Shown here: positions 52,849 through 62,525 of the stretch, piece by piece | Position numbering within the stretch: position 1 is the stretch's first letter | How the letters are laid out: every line of letters begins with the position of its first letter | Source: an uncultured Clostridia bacterium | Lineage (GTDB): Bacteria > Bacillota > Clostridia > Oscillospirales > Ruminococcaceae | Length of the DNA: 64,000 nucleotides | Direction of reading: 5' to 3' | NCBI GenBank assembly: GCA_947629335.1 | Contig: CANRDI010000001.1 | Span: 124,001-188,000, forward strand | Position numbers and translations under genes: made by a program | The notes under the pieces: model-generated | What the model was told of the DNA's origin: nothing | Databases searched by the model: none | Seen by the model: only the letters and a program-made list of their open reading frames with translations

Positions 52849-54054
52849 TTGAAAAGAAATGATTTGCTTACCCCCGAAGGAACGCGGGATCTGCTTTTTG
52901 AAGAATGTGCGGCAAAACGCGAGATCTCCGAGCGATTGACGGGATTGTTTGAGGGTTCGGGTTATTCGGAAGTGATAACGCCGGGATTAGAATTTTTTGA
53001 CGTGTTCAACGGCTATGTGCGCGATTTTCCGCAGGAAATGATGTACAAACTTGTAGACGGCAAAAACAGGCTTATGGTTTTAAGACCCGACAGCACAATA
53101 CCCATATCAAGACTTGCGGCAACAAGGCTTAGAGATGAAAAACTGCCGCTAAAGCTGTTTTATAATCAGAACATCTATATGGTAAATCCCAAAGACAGCG
53201 GGCGAGATGATGAAATATCGCAGTGCGGGATAGAAATACTCGGCGGCGAAAGCAAAAAGGCGGATTTCGAGGCGCTTGTTCTTGCGGCGAAAGCGTTGGA
53301 GCTGTGCGACGAGGATTACCGCATTGAAATAGGCGATATGGGAATATTTGCGGAGCTTATGGCTGAGTATGAATGCAGCGTAGAGCTTGCCGTGAATACG
53401 CGCGGCTGGATAGAAACCAAAAACCTTCCGAAACTTGACGAGGTTTATTCTTCGGAGAATATAACCGAATCCGATAAATGCTTTGCGGAGGCATTTAGAG
53501 CTTTGCCGAGGCTTTTCGGCGGCATTGAAGTGCTGAAAAAGGCAAAGGAATATTTACGCGGAGAGTTTTTCGATAAAAAACTGGCAAGTCTCGAACAGCT
53601 TTGCGGCGATCTGAGCAAAGTCGTTCCAAAAGATAAGATACGCGTAGATCTGGGACTTTTAAGCAGAAAGAATTATTATACGGGAATAATATTCCGCGGT
53701 TATGTGGAGGGCTACGGACAGCCCGCGCTTTCGGGAGGAAGATACGACAGACTGCTCGGCGATTTCGGAAGAGACGCGGGCGCGGTAGGATTTGCGGTCA
53801 ATGTAGAGGCAGTTGCGCGCGTACTTTTGCAAAAGGGCGGCGAGAAGTTTAAGAGGTCGCCCGATGTTATTGTGTGGAGCGAAACTCCCGTTTTTGCATT
53901 AAAGCATTGCAGTAAACTTATTGCGGCAGGATATTGTGCGGTAAATTCCGTTTTAGGCAGTATTGAGCAAACGAGAGAATACGCTGAAATGCATGGCATA
54001 AAGCGGATTGACATAGTAAATGATGACGAAAAAATAACAAGCGAGGAAGTGTGA
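52849..54054 (+). CDS. hisZ: ATP phosphoribosyltransferase regulatory subunit
   Basis: 401 residues beginning at a TTG, preceded by AAGGAGCAGG. The sequence resembles class II histidyl-tRNA synthetase (RNDLLTPEGTRDLLFEE, VLRPDSTIPISRLAA, YYTGIIFRGYVEGYG and SGGRYDRLL) but has no anticodon-binding domain of normal length. HisZ is the partner of the short HisG that follows, and together they form the regulated first enzyme of histidine synthesis. It is the first gene of the operon. Confidence 0.93.
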   Translation: MKRNDLLTPEGTRDLLFEECAAKREISERLTGLFEGSGYSEVITPGLEFFDVFNGYVRDFPQEMMYKLVDGKNRLMVLRPDSTIPISRLAATRLRDEKLPLKLFYNQNIYMVNPKDSGRDDEISQCGIEILGGESKKADFEALVLAAKALELCDEDYRIEIGDMGIFAELMAEYECSVELAVNTRGWIETKNLPKLDEVYSSENITESDKCFAEAFRALPRLFGGIEVLKKAKEYLRGEFFDKKLASLEQLCGDLSKVVPKDKIRVDLGLLSRKNYYTGIIFRGYVEGYGQPALSGGRYDRLLGDFGRDAGAVGFAVNVEAVARVLLQKGGEKFKRSPDVIVWSETPVFALKHCSKLIAAGYCAVNSVLGSIEQTREYAEMHGIKRIDIVNDDEKITSEEV

Positions 54055-54057
54055 GCT

Positions 54058-54690
54058 ATGGAAAACAGGAAACTGCGGATTGCTCTCACAAAAGGGCGAA
54101 TAGAAGAAAAGGCAGTAGGGCTTCTTGAAAAAATAGGCTATGATGTAACGGATCTTAGGGAAAAGGGAAGACGGCTTATTCTTTCAATTCCGAACGAGGA
54201 TATTGAAGTAGTTTTGGCGAAAGCTGCGGACGTAATTACTTATGTAGAACACGGCGTGTGCGATCTCGGAGTTGTCGGTAAGGATACAGTTATGGAACAC
54301 GGCGGAAAGTTTTATGAGATAGCCGACCTCGGTTTCGGAAAGTGCAGATTTGCGCTTGCTGTAAAAAAAGGAACGGACTTTTTCGCAGGATACGGCGTAA
54401 AGACAGTTGCCACAAAATATCCGAATGTAACAAGAAATTATTTCGAGAAAAAGGGAATTGACGTTGATATTGTAAAAATCGAGGGTTCTGTTGAGCTTGC
54501 GCCGCTTGTGGGGCTTGCGGACGGGATAGTCGATATTGTCGAAACGGGTACTACCTTGAAAGAAAACGGGCTTGAGGTCTGCGAGGACGTTGCGCCGATT
54601 TCCGCAAGACTTATTGCAAATACCGTAAGCATAAAATTAAAACAAGAACGTATTCAGGAAATTGTAAAACTTATCGAGGAGAATTTGTGA
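54058..54690 (+). CDS. hisG: ATP phosphoribosyltransferase, short form
   Basis: 210 residues, the HisZ-dependent short type without the C-terminal regulatory domain. RIALTKGRIEEKAV, HGVCDLGVVGKDT and ADGIVDIVETGTTLKENGL are HisG motifs. It condenses ATP and PRPP. It begins three bases after hisZ and overlaps hisD by one base. Confidence 0.95.
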   Translation: MENRKLRIALTKGRIEEKAVGLLEKIGYDVTDLREKGRRLILSIPNEDIEVVLAKAADVITYVEHGVCDLGVVGKDTVMEHGGKFYEIADLGFGKCRFALAVKKGTDFFAGYGVKTVATKYPNVTRNYFEKKGIDVDIVKIEGSVELAPLVGLADGIVDIVETGTTLKENGLEVCEDVAPISARLIANTVSIKLKQERIQEIVKLIEENL

Positions 54691-55988
54691 TGATAAGAAT
54701 AATAAAAGCAAACGGCGATGAAAAGCGCTTTCTTGACGAAGTGGAAAAGCGCGCGGGAGAAGTAAACGCAGAGGTCGAAAAGACAGTAAAGGAGATCTTA
54801 GCTGATGTAAGGGAAAACGGCGATAAAGCCGTAAAGGCTTATACGGCGAAATTCGACAGTCCAAACGCGCAGTATTACCGCGTTCCCGACGAGGCAATTC
54901 AAGACGCGCTTACTGAAGCAAACGAAAAATCGCCCGATTTTGTAAACGCAATGCTGAACGCTGTTGAAAACATAACTGCTTTCCACAGCAGACAAAAGCG
55001 CGAGGGTTTTTGCGTGACAGAAGAAAACGGCGTTATTATGGGACAGCGCGTGAGAGGTCTTGATAAGGTAGGACTTTATGTTCCCGGAGGAACGGCGGCT
55101 TATCCCTCGTCGGTATTGATGAACGCAATTCCCGCAAAAATTGCAGGCGTAAAGGAAATTATAATGGTAACGCCACCGCTTAAAGATGGAACAGCAAACA
55201 AGGACATACTTGTGGCGGCGGCGCTTTGCGGAGTTGATAAGATTTATCTTGCAGGAGGAGCGCAGGCAATCGCGGCGCTTGCTTATGGAACGGAAGAAAT
55301 TCCGAGAGTGTCAAAAATAGTCGGACCGGGAAACATTTTTGTTGCAACAGCTAAAAAACTTGTTTACGGAACGGTCGATATTGATATGGTGGCAGGTCCG
55401 AGCGAAATTTTAGTGCTTGCCGACGACAGTGCAGACCCCGTTTATTTAGCGGCGGATCTTATGTCGCAGGCAGAACATGATAAACTTGCAAGCGCGATAA
55501 TGATAACGACAAGTATGGAAATTGCCGAGAAAACAAAAGCCGAAATAGAGCGGCAGAGCGCGTATCTCTCGCGCAGGGAGATAATTGAGGAGTCGCTTAA
55601 AAACTACGGCGGGATAATTGTCTGCGACGATATGGATTATGCAGTGGAAATTGCAAACAAAATAGCTCCCGAACATCTTGAATGTGTTGTGAAAAATCCT
55701 ATGGAGTACATAGGCAGGCTCGACAACGTTGGTTCGCTGTTTTTGGGGCAGTATTCTCCCGAGCCGCTCGGTGATTATTACGCGGGTCCAAACCACGTCC
55801 TTCCGACAAGCGGGACGGCGAGATTTTATTCGCCATTGGGGGTTGAGAGCTTTATAAAGCGTTCGAGCTATATTTGCTATACCAAAGACGCGCTTCTTGA
55901 CGCAGCGGACGATATAATACTTATTGCAAAGCGCGAGCAACTTACCGCGCACGCAAACTCGATAGAGGTACGGAAGAATAACGCCTGA
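54690..55988 (+). CDS. hisD: Histidinol dehydrogenase
   Basis: 432 residues from the ATG at 54690, which overlaps the hisG stop (TGATG) and follows GAGGAG. YVPGGTAAYPSSVLMNAIPA, IVGPGNIFVATAKKLVYG, DMVAGPSEI and SQAEHD mark the zinc enzyme, which oxidises histidinol to histidine in two NAD steps. The end NHVLPTSGTARFYSPL is also typical. Confidence 0.96.
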   Translation: MIRIIKANGDEKRFLDEVEKRAGEVNAEVEKTVKEILADVRENGDKAVKAYTAKFDSPNAQYYRVPDEAIQDALTEANEKSPDFVNAMLNAVENITAFHSRQKREGFCVTEENGVIMGQRVRGLDKVGLYVPGGTAAYPSSVLMNAIPAKIAGVKEIIMVTPPLKDGTANKDILVAAALCGVDKIYLAGGAQAIAALAYGTEEIPRVSKIVGPGNIFVATAKKLVYGTVDIDMVAGPSEILVLADDSADPVYLAADLMSQAEHDKLASAIMITTSMEIAEKTKAEIERQSAYLSRREIIEESLKNYGGIIVCDDMDYAVEIANKIAPEHLECVVKNPMEYIGRLDNVGSLFLGQYSPEPLGDYYAGPNHVLPTSGTARFYSPLGVESFIKRSSYICYTKDALLDAADDIILIAKREQLTAHANSIEVRKNNA

Positions 55989-56003
55989 AAAACGGAGGAA
56001 ATT

Positions 56004-56582
56004 ATGAACAGAAAGTCGAAAATAAGCAGAGTAACCAAGGAAACAGATATAAAAATCAGCCTTGACCTTGACGGCGGAGATGTAGAAATAAATACGGGAA
56101 TTGGTTTTCTTGACCATATGCTGATAGCTCTCGGTGTTCACGGCGGGTTTGGTCTGGATCTTGACGCAGAAGGCGACTTAAATGTTGACGCCCACCACAC
56201 CGCCGAAGATGTCGGAATTGTGCTCGGAAAAGCGTTTTGCGAGGCTCTCGGCGATAAGTCGGGGATAGTGCGTTATGGAAGCGCGTATATCCCAATGGAC
56301 GAAGCTCTCGGTTTCTGCGCGGTTGATATAAGCGGCAGACCTTTTCTTGTGTTCAATGCTGAGTTTTCAAATGAAATGGTAGGCGGACTTGACACCTGTC
56401 TTGTTGAGGAATTTATGAGAGCGTTTGCATTTAATGCGGGAATTACACTGCATTTGCGCTGTGAATACGGCAAAAACGACCACCACAAGATAGAAGCCCT
56501 GTTTAAGGCGCTTGCTTATGCATTGAAAACCGCGACAAGGCAAAATTCGGGTGAAGTCGTTTCGACAAAGGGCGTTTTATAA
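56004..56582 (+). CDS. hisB: Imidazoleglycerol-phosphate dehydratase
   Basis: 192 residues, a HisB dehydratase without the phosphatase domain of the enterobacterial fusion. GIGFLDHMLIALGVHGGF, HHTAEDVGIVLGKAF, AYIPMDEAL and KNDHHKIEALFKALA hold the metal histidines. GGAGGAAAT precedes the ATG. Confidence 0.95.
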   Translation: MNRKSKISRVTKETDIKISLDLDGGDVEINTGIGFLDHMLIALGVHGGFGLDLDAEGDLNVDAHHTAEDVGIVLGKAFCEALGDKSGIVRYGSAYIPMDEALGFCAVDISGRPFLVFNAEFSNEMVGGLDTCLVEEFMRAFAFNAGITLHLRCEYGKNDHHKIEALFKALAYALKTATRQNSGEVVSTKGVL

Positions 56583-56604
56583 AGTAAAAAAGGGGATAAC
56601 CTCA

Positions 56605-57195
56605 ATGACAGCAATAATTGATTACGGCGCAGGAAATTTGTTCAGCGTGAAAAACGCGCTCGATTATCTCGGAATAGTCAATATAATAACAAAGAACGCA
56701 GATGATCTGAGAAATGCCGACAGGCTTATACTTCCGGGAGTAGGTGCATTTCCCGACGCAATGAGAATGTTAAACGAAAGCGGGCTTGTCGGCGTTATTA
56801 AAGAAGAAGCCGAGAAAAAGCCGCTTCTCGGAATTTGCCTCGGAATGCAGATGCTTTTTGAAAAAGGCTATGAGTTTGAGGAAACGTCGGGCTTGGGGCT
56901 TATAAAGGGCAGCGTAAAGCTGATGACGCCCGAAAATCTCCCCGTGCCGCATATAGGCTGGAACAAGCTTGAATTAAACGTTCCGTGCGGACTTCTGCAA
57001 AAGGGCGGGGAATATGTGTATTTTGTACATTCTTACGCGGCGGATTGCCCGAGCGAAAACGTTTCGGCATACTGTGATTACGGAATGAAAGTGCCTGCGC
57101 TGGTGTTTTCGGGCAACGTCTACGGCGCGCAGTTTCACCCCGAAAAAAGCGGAGAAGCGGGGCTTGAAATTTTGAGAAAATTTGCGGCGCTGTGA
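56605..57195 (+). CDS. hisH: Imidazole glycerol phosphate synthase, glutaminase subunit
   Basis: 196 residues from the ATG at 56605, after AAGGGG; longer readings overlap hisB and have no site. IIDYGAGNLFSVKNAL at the start, GICLGMQ with Cys78 (nucleophile) and the QFHPEKSG histidine/glutamate pair make the triad. HisH passes ammonia to HisF. A 185-bp gap without a gene follows. Confidence 0.95.
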   Translation: MTAIIDYGAGNLFSVKNALDYLGIVNIITKNADDLRNADRLILPGVGAFPDAMRMLNESGLVGVIKEEAEKKPLLGICLGMQMLFEKGYEFEETSGLGLIKGSVKLMTPENLPVPHIGWNKLELNVPCGLLQKGGEYVYFVHSYAADCPSENVSAYCDYGMKVPALVFSGNVYGAQFHPEKSGEAGLEILRKFAAL

Positions 57196-57380
57196 TATTA
57201 AAAACAAATACGGCGTAAAAGTTTAATTTTACGCAATCGCGCTCTGCGGGATTTACGGATAACAAATGCGCTGTGATAAAAGCTTATTCACACTTTTTGT
57301 TTCAGTGAAGTGAAGCTGCTTTTTTGCGGTTGACGCGTGTGCGGAGCGTTTAAAATTCAAAATATAACGAGGATAATAAA

Positions 57381-58097
57381 ATGGTAATTTTGCCTGCAAT
57401 CGACATAAAGGACGGACAATGCGTAAGGCTTTTCAAGGGCGATTATAATACCGTTCAAAAGGTAGCAGACAGCTATATGGATACGGCAAAGGCGTTTGAA
57501 AACGCGGGCGCTGAATGGATACATATGGTTGACCTTGACGGAGCAAAGGACGCGACTCAGCAGAACAAGGAAATTTTCTTTGAAGTTGCGAATAATACAG
57601 GTTTAAAGGTTGAAGTCGGCGGGGGAATACGTTCGCTCGATACCGTCGAGATGTATCTTAAAAACGGAATTTCGCGCGTTATAATCGGCTCTGCCGCCGT
57701 TAAAAATCCACAGCTTGTTAAAGACGCCGTAAAGGAATTCGGTCAGAGAATTGCTGTAGGGATTGACGCGAAAAACGGTTATGTTGCAACAGAGGGGTGG
57801 CTTGAAACCTCGGACGTTTATTTTACGGTTCTTGCAAAAGAAATGAGCAGGATAGGCGTTGAGTACATTATATTCACCGACATTTCAAAGGACGGAACAC
57901 TTTCGGGAGTAAATGCCGAACAGCTCGAACAGATAAACACAAGCTGCTCTGCAAATATTATCGCAAGCGGCGGCGTGCGTTCAATTGAGGACATAAATAT
58001 ATGCAAAAATCTGAAATTATACGGCGCGATATGCGGAAAGTCAATTTATTCGGGAAGTCTTGACCTGAAAGAAGCAATAAATGCGGCGAAGGAGTAA
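57381..58097 (+). CDS. hisA: ProFAR isomerase
   Basis: 238 residues. [30 protein letters not shown] and [15 protein letters not shown] are the TIM-barrel signatures of HisA, with paired half-barrels like HisF. It isomerises ProFAR to PRFAR. The hisH-hisA gap of 185 bp is the longest in the operon before hisI and shows no clear promoter. Confidence 0.95.
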   Translation: MVILPAIDIKDGQCVRLFKGDYNTVQKVADSYMDTAKAFENAGAEWIHMVDLDGAKDATQQNKEIFFEVANNTGLKVEVGGGIRSLDTVEMYLKNGISRVIIGSAAVKNPQLVKDAVKEFGQRIAVGIDAKNGYVATEGWLETSDVYFTVLAKEMSRIGVEYIIFTDISKDGTLSGVNAEQLEQINTSCSANIIASGGVRSIEDINICKNLKLYGAICGKSIYSGSLDLKEAINAAKE

Positions 58098-58100
58098 AAT

Positions 58101-58856
58101 ATGCTTGCAAAAAGAATTATCCCCTGCCTTGACGTAAGAAACGGAAAGGTAGTAAAGGGCGTGAATTTTGAGGGAGTAAAAGATGTCGGCGACCCTGTGG
58201 AGCTTGCTGTTGAATACAACAAGCAGGGCGCGGACGAGATAGTTTTTTACGACATAACCGCGTCTTACGAGGGGCGCGGAGTTATGCTCGACGTTGTGAG
58301 AAGGACAGCAAGACAGGTTTTTGTTCCGCTTTGCGTCGGCGGGGGAATAGGCTCGGTCGATGATTTCCGCGAGGTATTGAGAGCAGGCGCGGACAAGGTT
58401 TCCGTAAACTCTCAGGCTGTAAAAAATCCAAAGCTCATCAGCGACGCGGCGGAGATATTCGGAAGTCAGTGTGTTGTAGTGGGAATAGACGCCAAACGCA
58501 ACGGAAAGGGCGGTTATTCGGTTTATATAAACGGCGGCAGAGTTGATATGCACCTTGATTTGGGCGATTGGGTAAAAGAAATTTCCGAGCGCGGAGCGGG
58601 TGAAATTTGCCTTAACTCAATTGATACCGACGGCGTTCGCGGCGGCTTTGACACTGATATGCTGAATTTTGTGTGCGAGCGCGTGAATATTCCTGTTATA
58701 GCAAGCGGCGGCTGCGGTAAATTAGAGCATTTTTCCGAGGTTTTCGAGAAAACAAATTCCTCTGCGGCATTGGCGGCGTCGCTGTTTCACTTTAAAGAGC
58801 TGACAGTCGGCGAGGTAAAACGGCACCTGAAAGAACACAACATTCCCGCAAGGTAA
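58101..58856 (+). CDS. hisF: Imidazole glycerol phosphate synthase, cyclase subunit
   Basis: 251 residues. [52 protein letters not shown] and [11 protein letters not shown] are HisF blocks. It joins with HisH to form imidazole glycerol phosphate. It begins three bases after hisA. Confidence 0.96.
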   Translation: MLAKRIIPCLDVRNGKVVKGVNFEGVKDVGDPVELAVEYNKQGADEIVFYDITASYEGRGVMLDVVRRTARQVFVPLCVGGGIGSVDDFREVLRAGADKVSVNSQAVKNPKLISDAAEIFGSQCVVVGIDAKRNGKGGYSVYINGGRVDMHLDLGDWVKEISERGAGEICLNSIDTDGVRGGFDTDMLNFVCERVNIPVIASGGCGKLEHFSEVFEKTNSSAALAASLFHFKELTVGEVKRHLKEHNIPAR

Positions 58857-58868
58857 AAGGAGAAAAAT

Positions 58869-59591
58869 ATGGTTAAAATAAGCGAACAGGCAAAAAAGTT
58901 AATGGATTACCTCGGCTGTCCGTGTGAAGTTATACCCGCAGGGACGGAGCTTTCAAAAATAATGAATATTTATGACAATCTGTACGCAAAGCGCGAAATG
59001 GGCGGATTTATTCCGATGATTTTCGGCTTTGACGGGTATTTCGGATATGATTACGACGAATGGAAACCGCGCGTGGAATACCAAAAAGAAGTAATGTCAG
59101 AAGAACCGACAATTCCCGCAAATTGGTTTCGTGAAAGGATATCGGAGCACAGAGAAAATCTTACCGAAGAGGAATTGGAGGAGAGTATCGGCGCGGTGTC
59201 GGGCGGCGAGGCAAACCGCATTTTCGGCGGGATTATGGACTTTGAAACGAGGAAATCAACGGAGTGCGTTATAGCTAAAATTCCTGTTAAAAACCCGTGG
59301 GAGGTTTTCGCATGGGTACCGTTCGGCGGCTGGAACGAATGTCCGACAAATGACGAAATTATGTACATAGCAAAGTACTGGTATGAGAAATACAATGCGA
59401 TACCTGCGGTTATGACGCACGATATTCTGGAATTTGCGGCACGCCCCGTAAAGGATAAAAAAGCCGCTATGGAGCTGGCGCTGGAACAATATGTGTTTTG
59501 CAGCGATATTGTCGATCAGGGCTTGAATACTATCGGCGCGCTTGCGGATACGCTTATGAAGTCGTCGGTTTGGTATTTCTGGTGGGATTGA
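58869..59591 (+). CDS. DUF4253 protein inside the histidine operon
   Basis: 240 residues, soluble. NPWEVFAWVPFGGWNECPTN, KYWYEKYNAIPAVMTHDILEF and ALEQYVFCSDIVDQGLNTIG with the WYFWWD end are typical DUF4253 C-terminal features, a family of unknown job. It starts 12 bp after hisF and ends 8 bp before hisI, both with their own ribosome sites, so it is made with histidine enzymes. No catalytic residues are known. Confidence 0.85.
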   Translation: MVKISEQAKKLMDYLGCPCEVIPAGTELSKIMNIYDNLYAKREMGGFIPMIFGFDGYFGYDYDEWKPRVEYQKEVMSEEPTIPANWFRERISEHRENLTEEELEESIGAVSGGEANRIFGGIMDFETRKSTECVIAKIPVKNPWEVFAWVPFGGWNECPTNDEIMYIAKYWYEKYNAIPAVMTHDILEFAARPVKDKKAAMELALEQYVFCSDIVDQGLNTIGALADTLMKSSVWYFWWD

Positions 59592-59599
59592 GGTAGTTT

Positions 59600-59914
59600 A
59601 TGGACTTAACAAAGTATTTTAAAAAATCGGAGCTTATCCCCGCGATAGTGCAGGATTATCAGACGGGAGAAGTGCTTATGCTGGCGTATATGAACGAGGA
59701 GAGTATGAGAAAAACGCTCGAAACAGGCTATACGTGGTTCTGGAGCAGGTCAAGGCAGGAATTGTGGAACAAGGGCGCGACTTCGGGTCACGTTCAGCGC
59801 GTTATCGAGATTTACGGCGACTGCGACGACGACACTTTACTTGTCAGGGTCGAGCAGACGGGCGCGGCTTGTCATACGGGAAACAGGACGTGCTTTTTCA
59901 ACAAGATAAAGTGA
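59600..59914 (+). CDS. hisI: Phosphoribosyl-AMP cyclohydrolase
   Basis: 104 residues, the cyclohydrolase alone and not fused to His[32 protein letters not shown] and the metal cysteines in [16 protein letters not shown] and GAACHTG are diagnostic. It opens the purine ring of PR-AMP. Confidence 0.95.
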   Translation: MDLTKYFKKSELIPAIVQDYQTGEVLMLAYMNEESMRKTLETGYTWFWSRSRQELWNKGATSGHVQRVIEIYGDCDDDTLLVRVEQTGAACHTGNRTCFFNKIK

Positions 59915-59927
59915 GGATATATACGTG

Positions 59928-60566
59928 ATGAATTTATTATTTACCGTAAGTATGTGTATATTGTGCGCGGCGGTGCTTATTATGCTCTGCAAATATATAA
60001 GGGCTTTTGCGTCGTGTAATAAAAAGGGTATTCTTGCGGTAAAGCTGAAATTTACTATAGGCATAGTGATTGTTCTTGCTGCGTCCGCTGTAATATTTGT
60101 GACGGCAGGTTACAATTTTAGTCGTGCAAATGAAATTTCTAAAAACGCTAAAATTGTCGAGGGATATCTGGGGACTGATTATGTCGAATATTTGGCACAG
60201 CAGGACGAGCAAAAGTTTGGAATAGAAATTACAGACCCCGATGTATATTATCAGAATATGGCAAACGATCTCAACGCCAATGCCGACATCTACGCTAAAT
60301 TAGCTGTTTTGTTTTTTGTTTTGGGGACAGAAATGTTATTGCTGGCTTTTGGAAATCTGGTAATAATCACTAAAATCGGCTGTAGGACAATAAGAATGAA
60401 ATATTCTGTTCCTGTTGTTGCAAAACTTGACAATAATCAAATAGCAATAATGGCAAATGTGGGGGACAAGGAGCAAGAGCTGATAACTTTTATAGCCACA
60501 CCGAAAAATCTTTCCGCGCTGGGAGAGATTATAAAATACGAAGATTTACGGGAGGAAAAACAATGA
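59928..60566 (+). CDS. Unknown membrane protein between hisI and hisE
   Basis: 212 residues from the ATG at 59928, after GAGG; a GTG three bases before is possible. Three membrane helices (LFTVSMCILCAAVLIMLC, then IGIVIVLAASAVIFVTAG and KLAVLFFVLGTEMLLL) surround an external segment. The C-terminal ~65 residues are soluble and beta-rich. No family is recognised. It overlaps hisE by four bases (ATGA), so it is translated with the operon. Its function is unknown. Confidence 0.72.
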   Translation: MNLLFTVSMCILCAAVLIMLCKYIRAFASCNKKGILAVKLKFTIGIVIVLAASAVIFVTAGYNFSRANEISKNAKIVEGYLGTDYVEYLAQQDEQKFGIEITDPDVYYQNMANDLNANADIYAKLAVLFFVLGTEMLLLAFGNLVIITKIGCRTIRMKYSVPVVAKLDNNQIAIMANVGDKEQELITFIATPKNLSALGEIIKYEDLREEKQ

Positions 60567-60889
60567 GCGAAGCATTTAAGGAAATGTATGATGTAATTGT
60601 AGACCGCAGGGCAAACCCGCAGGAGGGTTCTTACACCTGCTATCTTTTTGACAAAGGACTTGACAAAATCCTCAAAAAGTGCGGCGAGGAATGTACGGAA
60701 ATGGTGATAGCCGCGAAAAATGCCGATAATGACGAGCTTGCAAACGAGATAAACGATTTGTTTTATCACGTCGCGGTGCTTATGGCTGAGCGCGGGCTTT
60801 CCGTTGAGGAAGTTGACGACATAATGCGCGAAAGAGCGAAAAAAATCGGGAATTTAAAACAGTTTCACACAAGCGACCATAACACTTGA
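60563..60889 (+). CDS. hisE: Phosphoribosyl-ATP pyrophosphatase
   Basis: 108 residues. YLFDKGLDKILKKCGEECTEM, AKNADNDELANEINDLFYH and VLMAERGLSVEEV are the MazG-like HisE pattern. It removes pyrophosphate from PR-ATP. GGGAGG precedes the ATG. Last gene of the operon; a T-rich hairpin was not seen after it. Confidence 0.95.
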   Translation: MSEAFKEMYDVIVDRRANPQEGSYTCYLFDKGLDKILKKCGEECTEMVIAAKNADNDELANEINDLFYHVAVLMAERGLSVEEVDDIMRERAKKIGNLKQFHTSDHNT

Positions 60890-60995
60890 TAATAAAAAAA
60901 CTCAAATGCAGAAAAAATCCAACTTGCTGATATGAATACAGAATGAGAATTTTTACAAAATTTGTGAAGTTTGAAGAAAAATTATTCAAAAGCCC

Positions 60996-61024
60996 TTGCA
61001 ATTTTGTGGAAATTGTGATATAAT
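60996..61024 (+). promoter_or_regulatory. Sigma-A-type promoter for fba
   Basis: TTGCAA (60996-61001), 17-bp spacer, perfect TATAAT (61019-61024), 50 bp before the fba start codon. Confidence 0.72.
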
Positions 61025-61074
61025 TACCTTATGGATTTATAATCCCAAATTTAATTATAAAGGAGATTTTTTCT

Positions 61075-61938
61075 ATGTTGGTTTCCGCAAAAGAAATGCT
61101 GAACAAGGCGCGCGACGGAAAATATGCTGTCGGTCAGTTCAACATCAATAACCTCGAATGGACAAAGTCTGTTCTGGATGTTGCCGAAGAGCTGAGGTCG
61201 CCCGTTATCTTGGGAGTATCCGAGGGCGCGGGCAAATATATGACGGGATTTAAGACCGTTGTCGGAATGGTAAACGGAATGCTCGAAGAAATGAACATAA
61301 CCGTTCCTGTTGCGCTTCATCTCGACCACGGAACGTTTGAGGGCGCGCAAAAGTGCATAAGGGCGGGATTTTCGTCGATAATGTTCGACGGCTCGCATTA
61401 TCCGATTGCGGAGAACATTGAAAAGACGAAAATTCTCGTTAATACCTGCGATGTTCTGGGAATTTCGATAGAGGCTGAGGTCGGCTCTATAGGGGGAGAA
61501 GAGGATGGCGTTGTCGGAATGGGCGAGTGTGCTGATCCCAAAGAGTGCAAGGCAATTGCAGATCTGGGAGTTACAATGCTCGCGGCGGGCATTGGAAACA
61601 TTCACGGAAAATATCCCGCAAACTGGCCCGGTCTTTCGTTTGAAACGCTTGAGGCAGTGAAGAAGGAAGTCGGCGATATGCCTCTTGTTCTCCACGGCGG
61701 CACGGGCATTCCCGCAGATATGATAAAGAAGGCGATTTCTCTGGGAGTTGCGAAGATAAATGTCAATACCGAGTGCCAACTTTCGTTTGCTGACGCAACA
61801 AGAAAGTACATCGAGGCAGGCAAGGATCAGCAGGGCAAGGGCTTTGATCCGAGAAAACTTTTAGCTCCCGGTGCAGAGGCTATCAAGGCTACAGTAAAGG
61901 AGAAAATGGAGCTTTTCGGTTCTGTCGGAAAGGCATAA
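61075..61938 (+). CDS. fba: Class II fructose-bisphosphate aldolase
   Basis: 287 residues. VGQFNINNLEWTKSVLDVAE, PVALHLDHGTFEGAQKCIRAG and SSIMFDGSHYPIAENI carry the zinc site; LVLHGGTGIP and GVAKINVNTEC complete the class II pattern. It splits fructose-1,6-bisphosphate in glycolysis. It has a good promoter, GGAG at 8 bp and a terminator, so it is a single-gene unit and likely well expressed. Confidence 0.95.
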   Translation: MLVSAKEMLNKARDGKYAVGQFNINNLEWTKSVLDVAEELRSPVILGVSEGAGKYMTGFKTVVGMVNGMLEEMNITVPVALHLDHGTFEGAQKCIRAGFSSIMFDGSHYPIAENIEKTKILVNTCDVLGISIEAEVGSIGGEEDGVVGMGECADPKECKAIADLGVTMLAAGIGNIHGKYPANWPGLSFETLEAVKKEVGDMPLVLHGGTGIPADMIKKAISLGVAKINVNTECQLSFADATRKYIEAGKDQQGKGFDPRKLLAPGAEAIKATVKEKMELFGSVGKA

Positions 61939-61947
61939 TAACACATA

Positions 61948-61972
61948 AAGGGCGCTTCGAGCGCCCTTTTTT
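61948..61972 (+). terminator. Intrinsic terminator of fba
   Basis: A GGGCGCT/AGCGCCC stem with a TCG loop (61950-61956 and 61960-61966) is followed by TTTTTT. Confidence 0.9.
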
Positions 61973-62026
61973 AGATGTAAGAGGTTAGATGTAAGAGGTA
62001 AGAAATTAGGCGGATAACATTTTCTT

Positions 62027-62345
62027 TTACAGCACGTTACATAAAAGTTTTGAAAAGGAGTTTGAGGGAAAACTTTTTCAAAAGTTTTCCCTCAATGGGG
62101 GCGCGTGGGCGAAGCCCCCGCAAAGAAAAAAATCAGCAAATATGCTTTTCCGTTACAGCACATTACATAAAAGTTTTAAAAAGGAGTTTGAGGGAAAACT
62201 TTTTCAAAAGTTTTCCCTCAATGGGGGCGTGGGGGCGAAGCCCCCGCAAAGAAAAAAATCAGCAAATATGCTTTTCCGTTACAGCATATTACATAAAAGT
62301 TTTGAAAAGGGGGTTGGGGAAAACTTTTGAAAAAGTTTTCCCCAA
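62027..62345. repeat. 126-bp tandem repeat, two full copies and a partial third
   Basis: TTACAGCACGTTAC at 62027 recurs at 62153 and 62279 with one or two changes. Each unit has TACATAAAAGTTTTGAAAAG, a long hairpin GGGAAAACTTTTTC/AAAAGTTTTCCC and a GGGGGC...GCCCCC hairpin. The same blocks, inverted, are found at 36.5-36.8 kb. The 62.0-62.5 kb stretch has no gene that I accept. Confidence 0.88.
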
Positions 62346-62465
62346 TAAAAAATCAAAAAACTTTCGTGCTGCGCGTTACAGTGCGGTCAAAAAGCGGAAA
62401 CACTATTCAGCTTTAAATTTTTACCTTAAAAAAAGTAAAATAATTCGTTTTTTTTGAAAAAACTA

Positions 62466-62494
62466 TTGCATTTTTATGAATTATGTGGTAAAAT
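62466..62494 (+). promoter_or_regulatory. Sigma-A-type promoter for tyrA
   Basis: TTGCAT (62466-62471), 17-bp spacer, TAAAAT (62489-62494). Confidence 0.62.
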
Positions 62495-62525
62495 TAAAGT
62501 ATGTTGTAAGTGGGAGTAATTTTGA

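Noticed and set aside
62050..62457. Open frames of 135 and 62 codons in the 126-bp tandem repeat
   Set aside because: They repeat the same hairpin blocks, have no family match and no proper start context.
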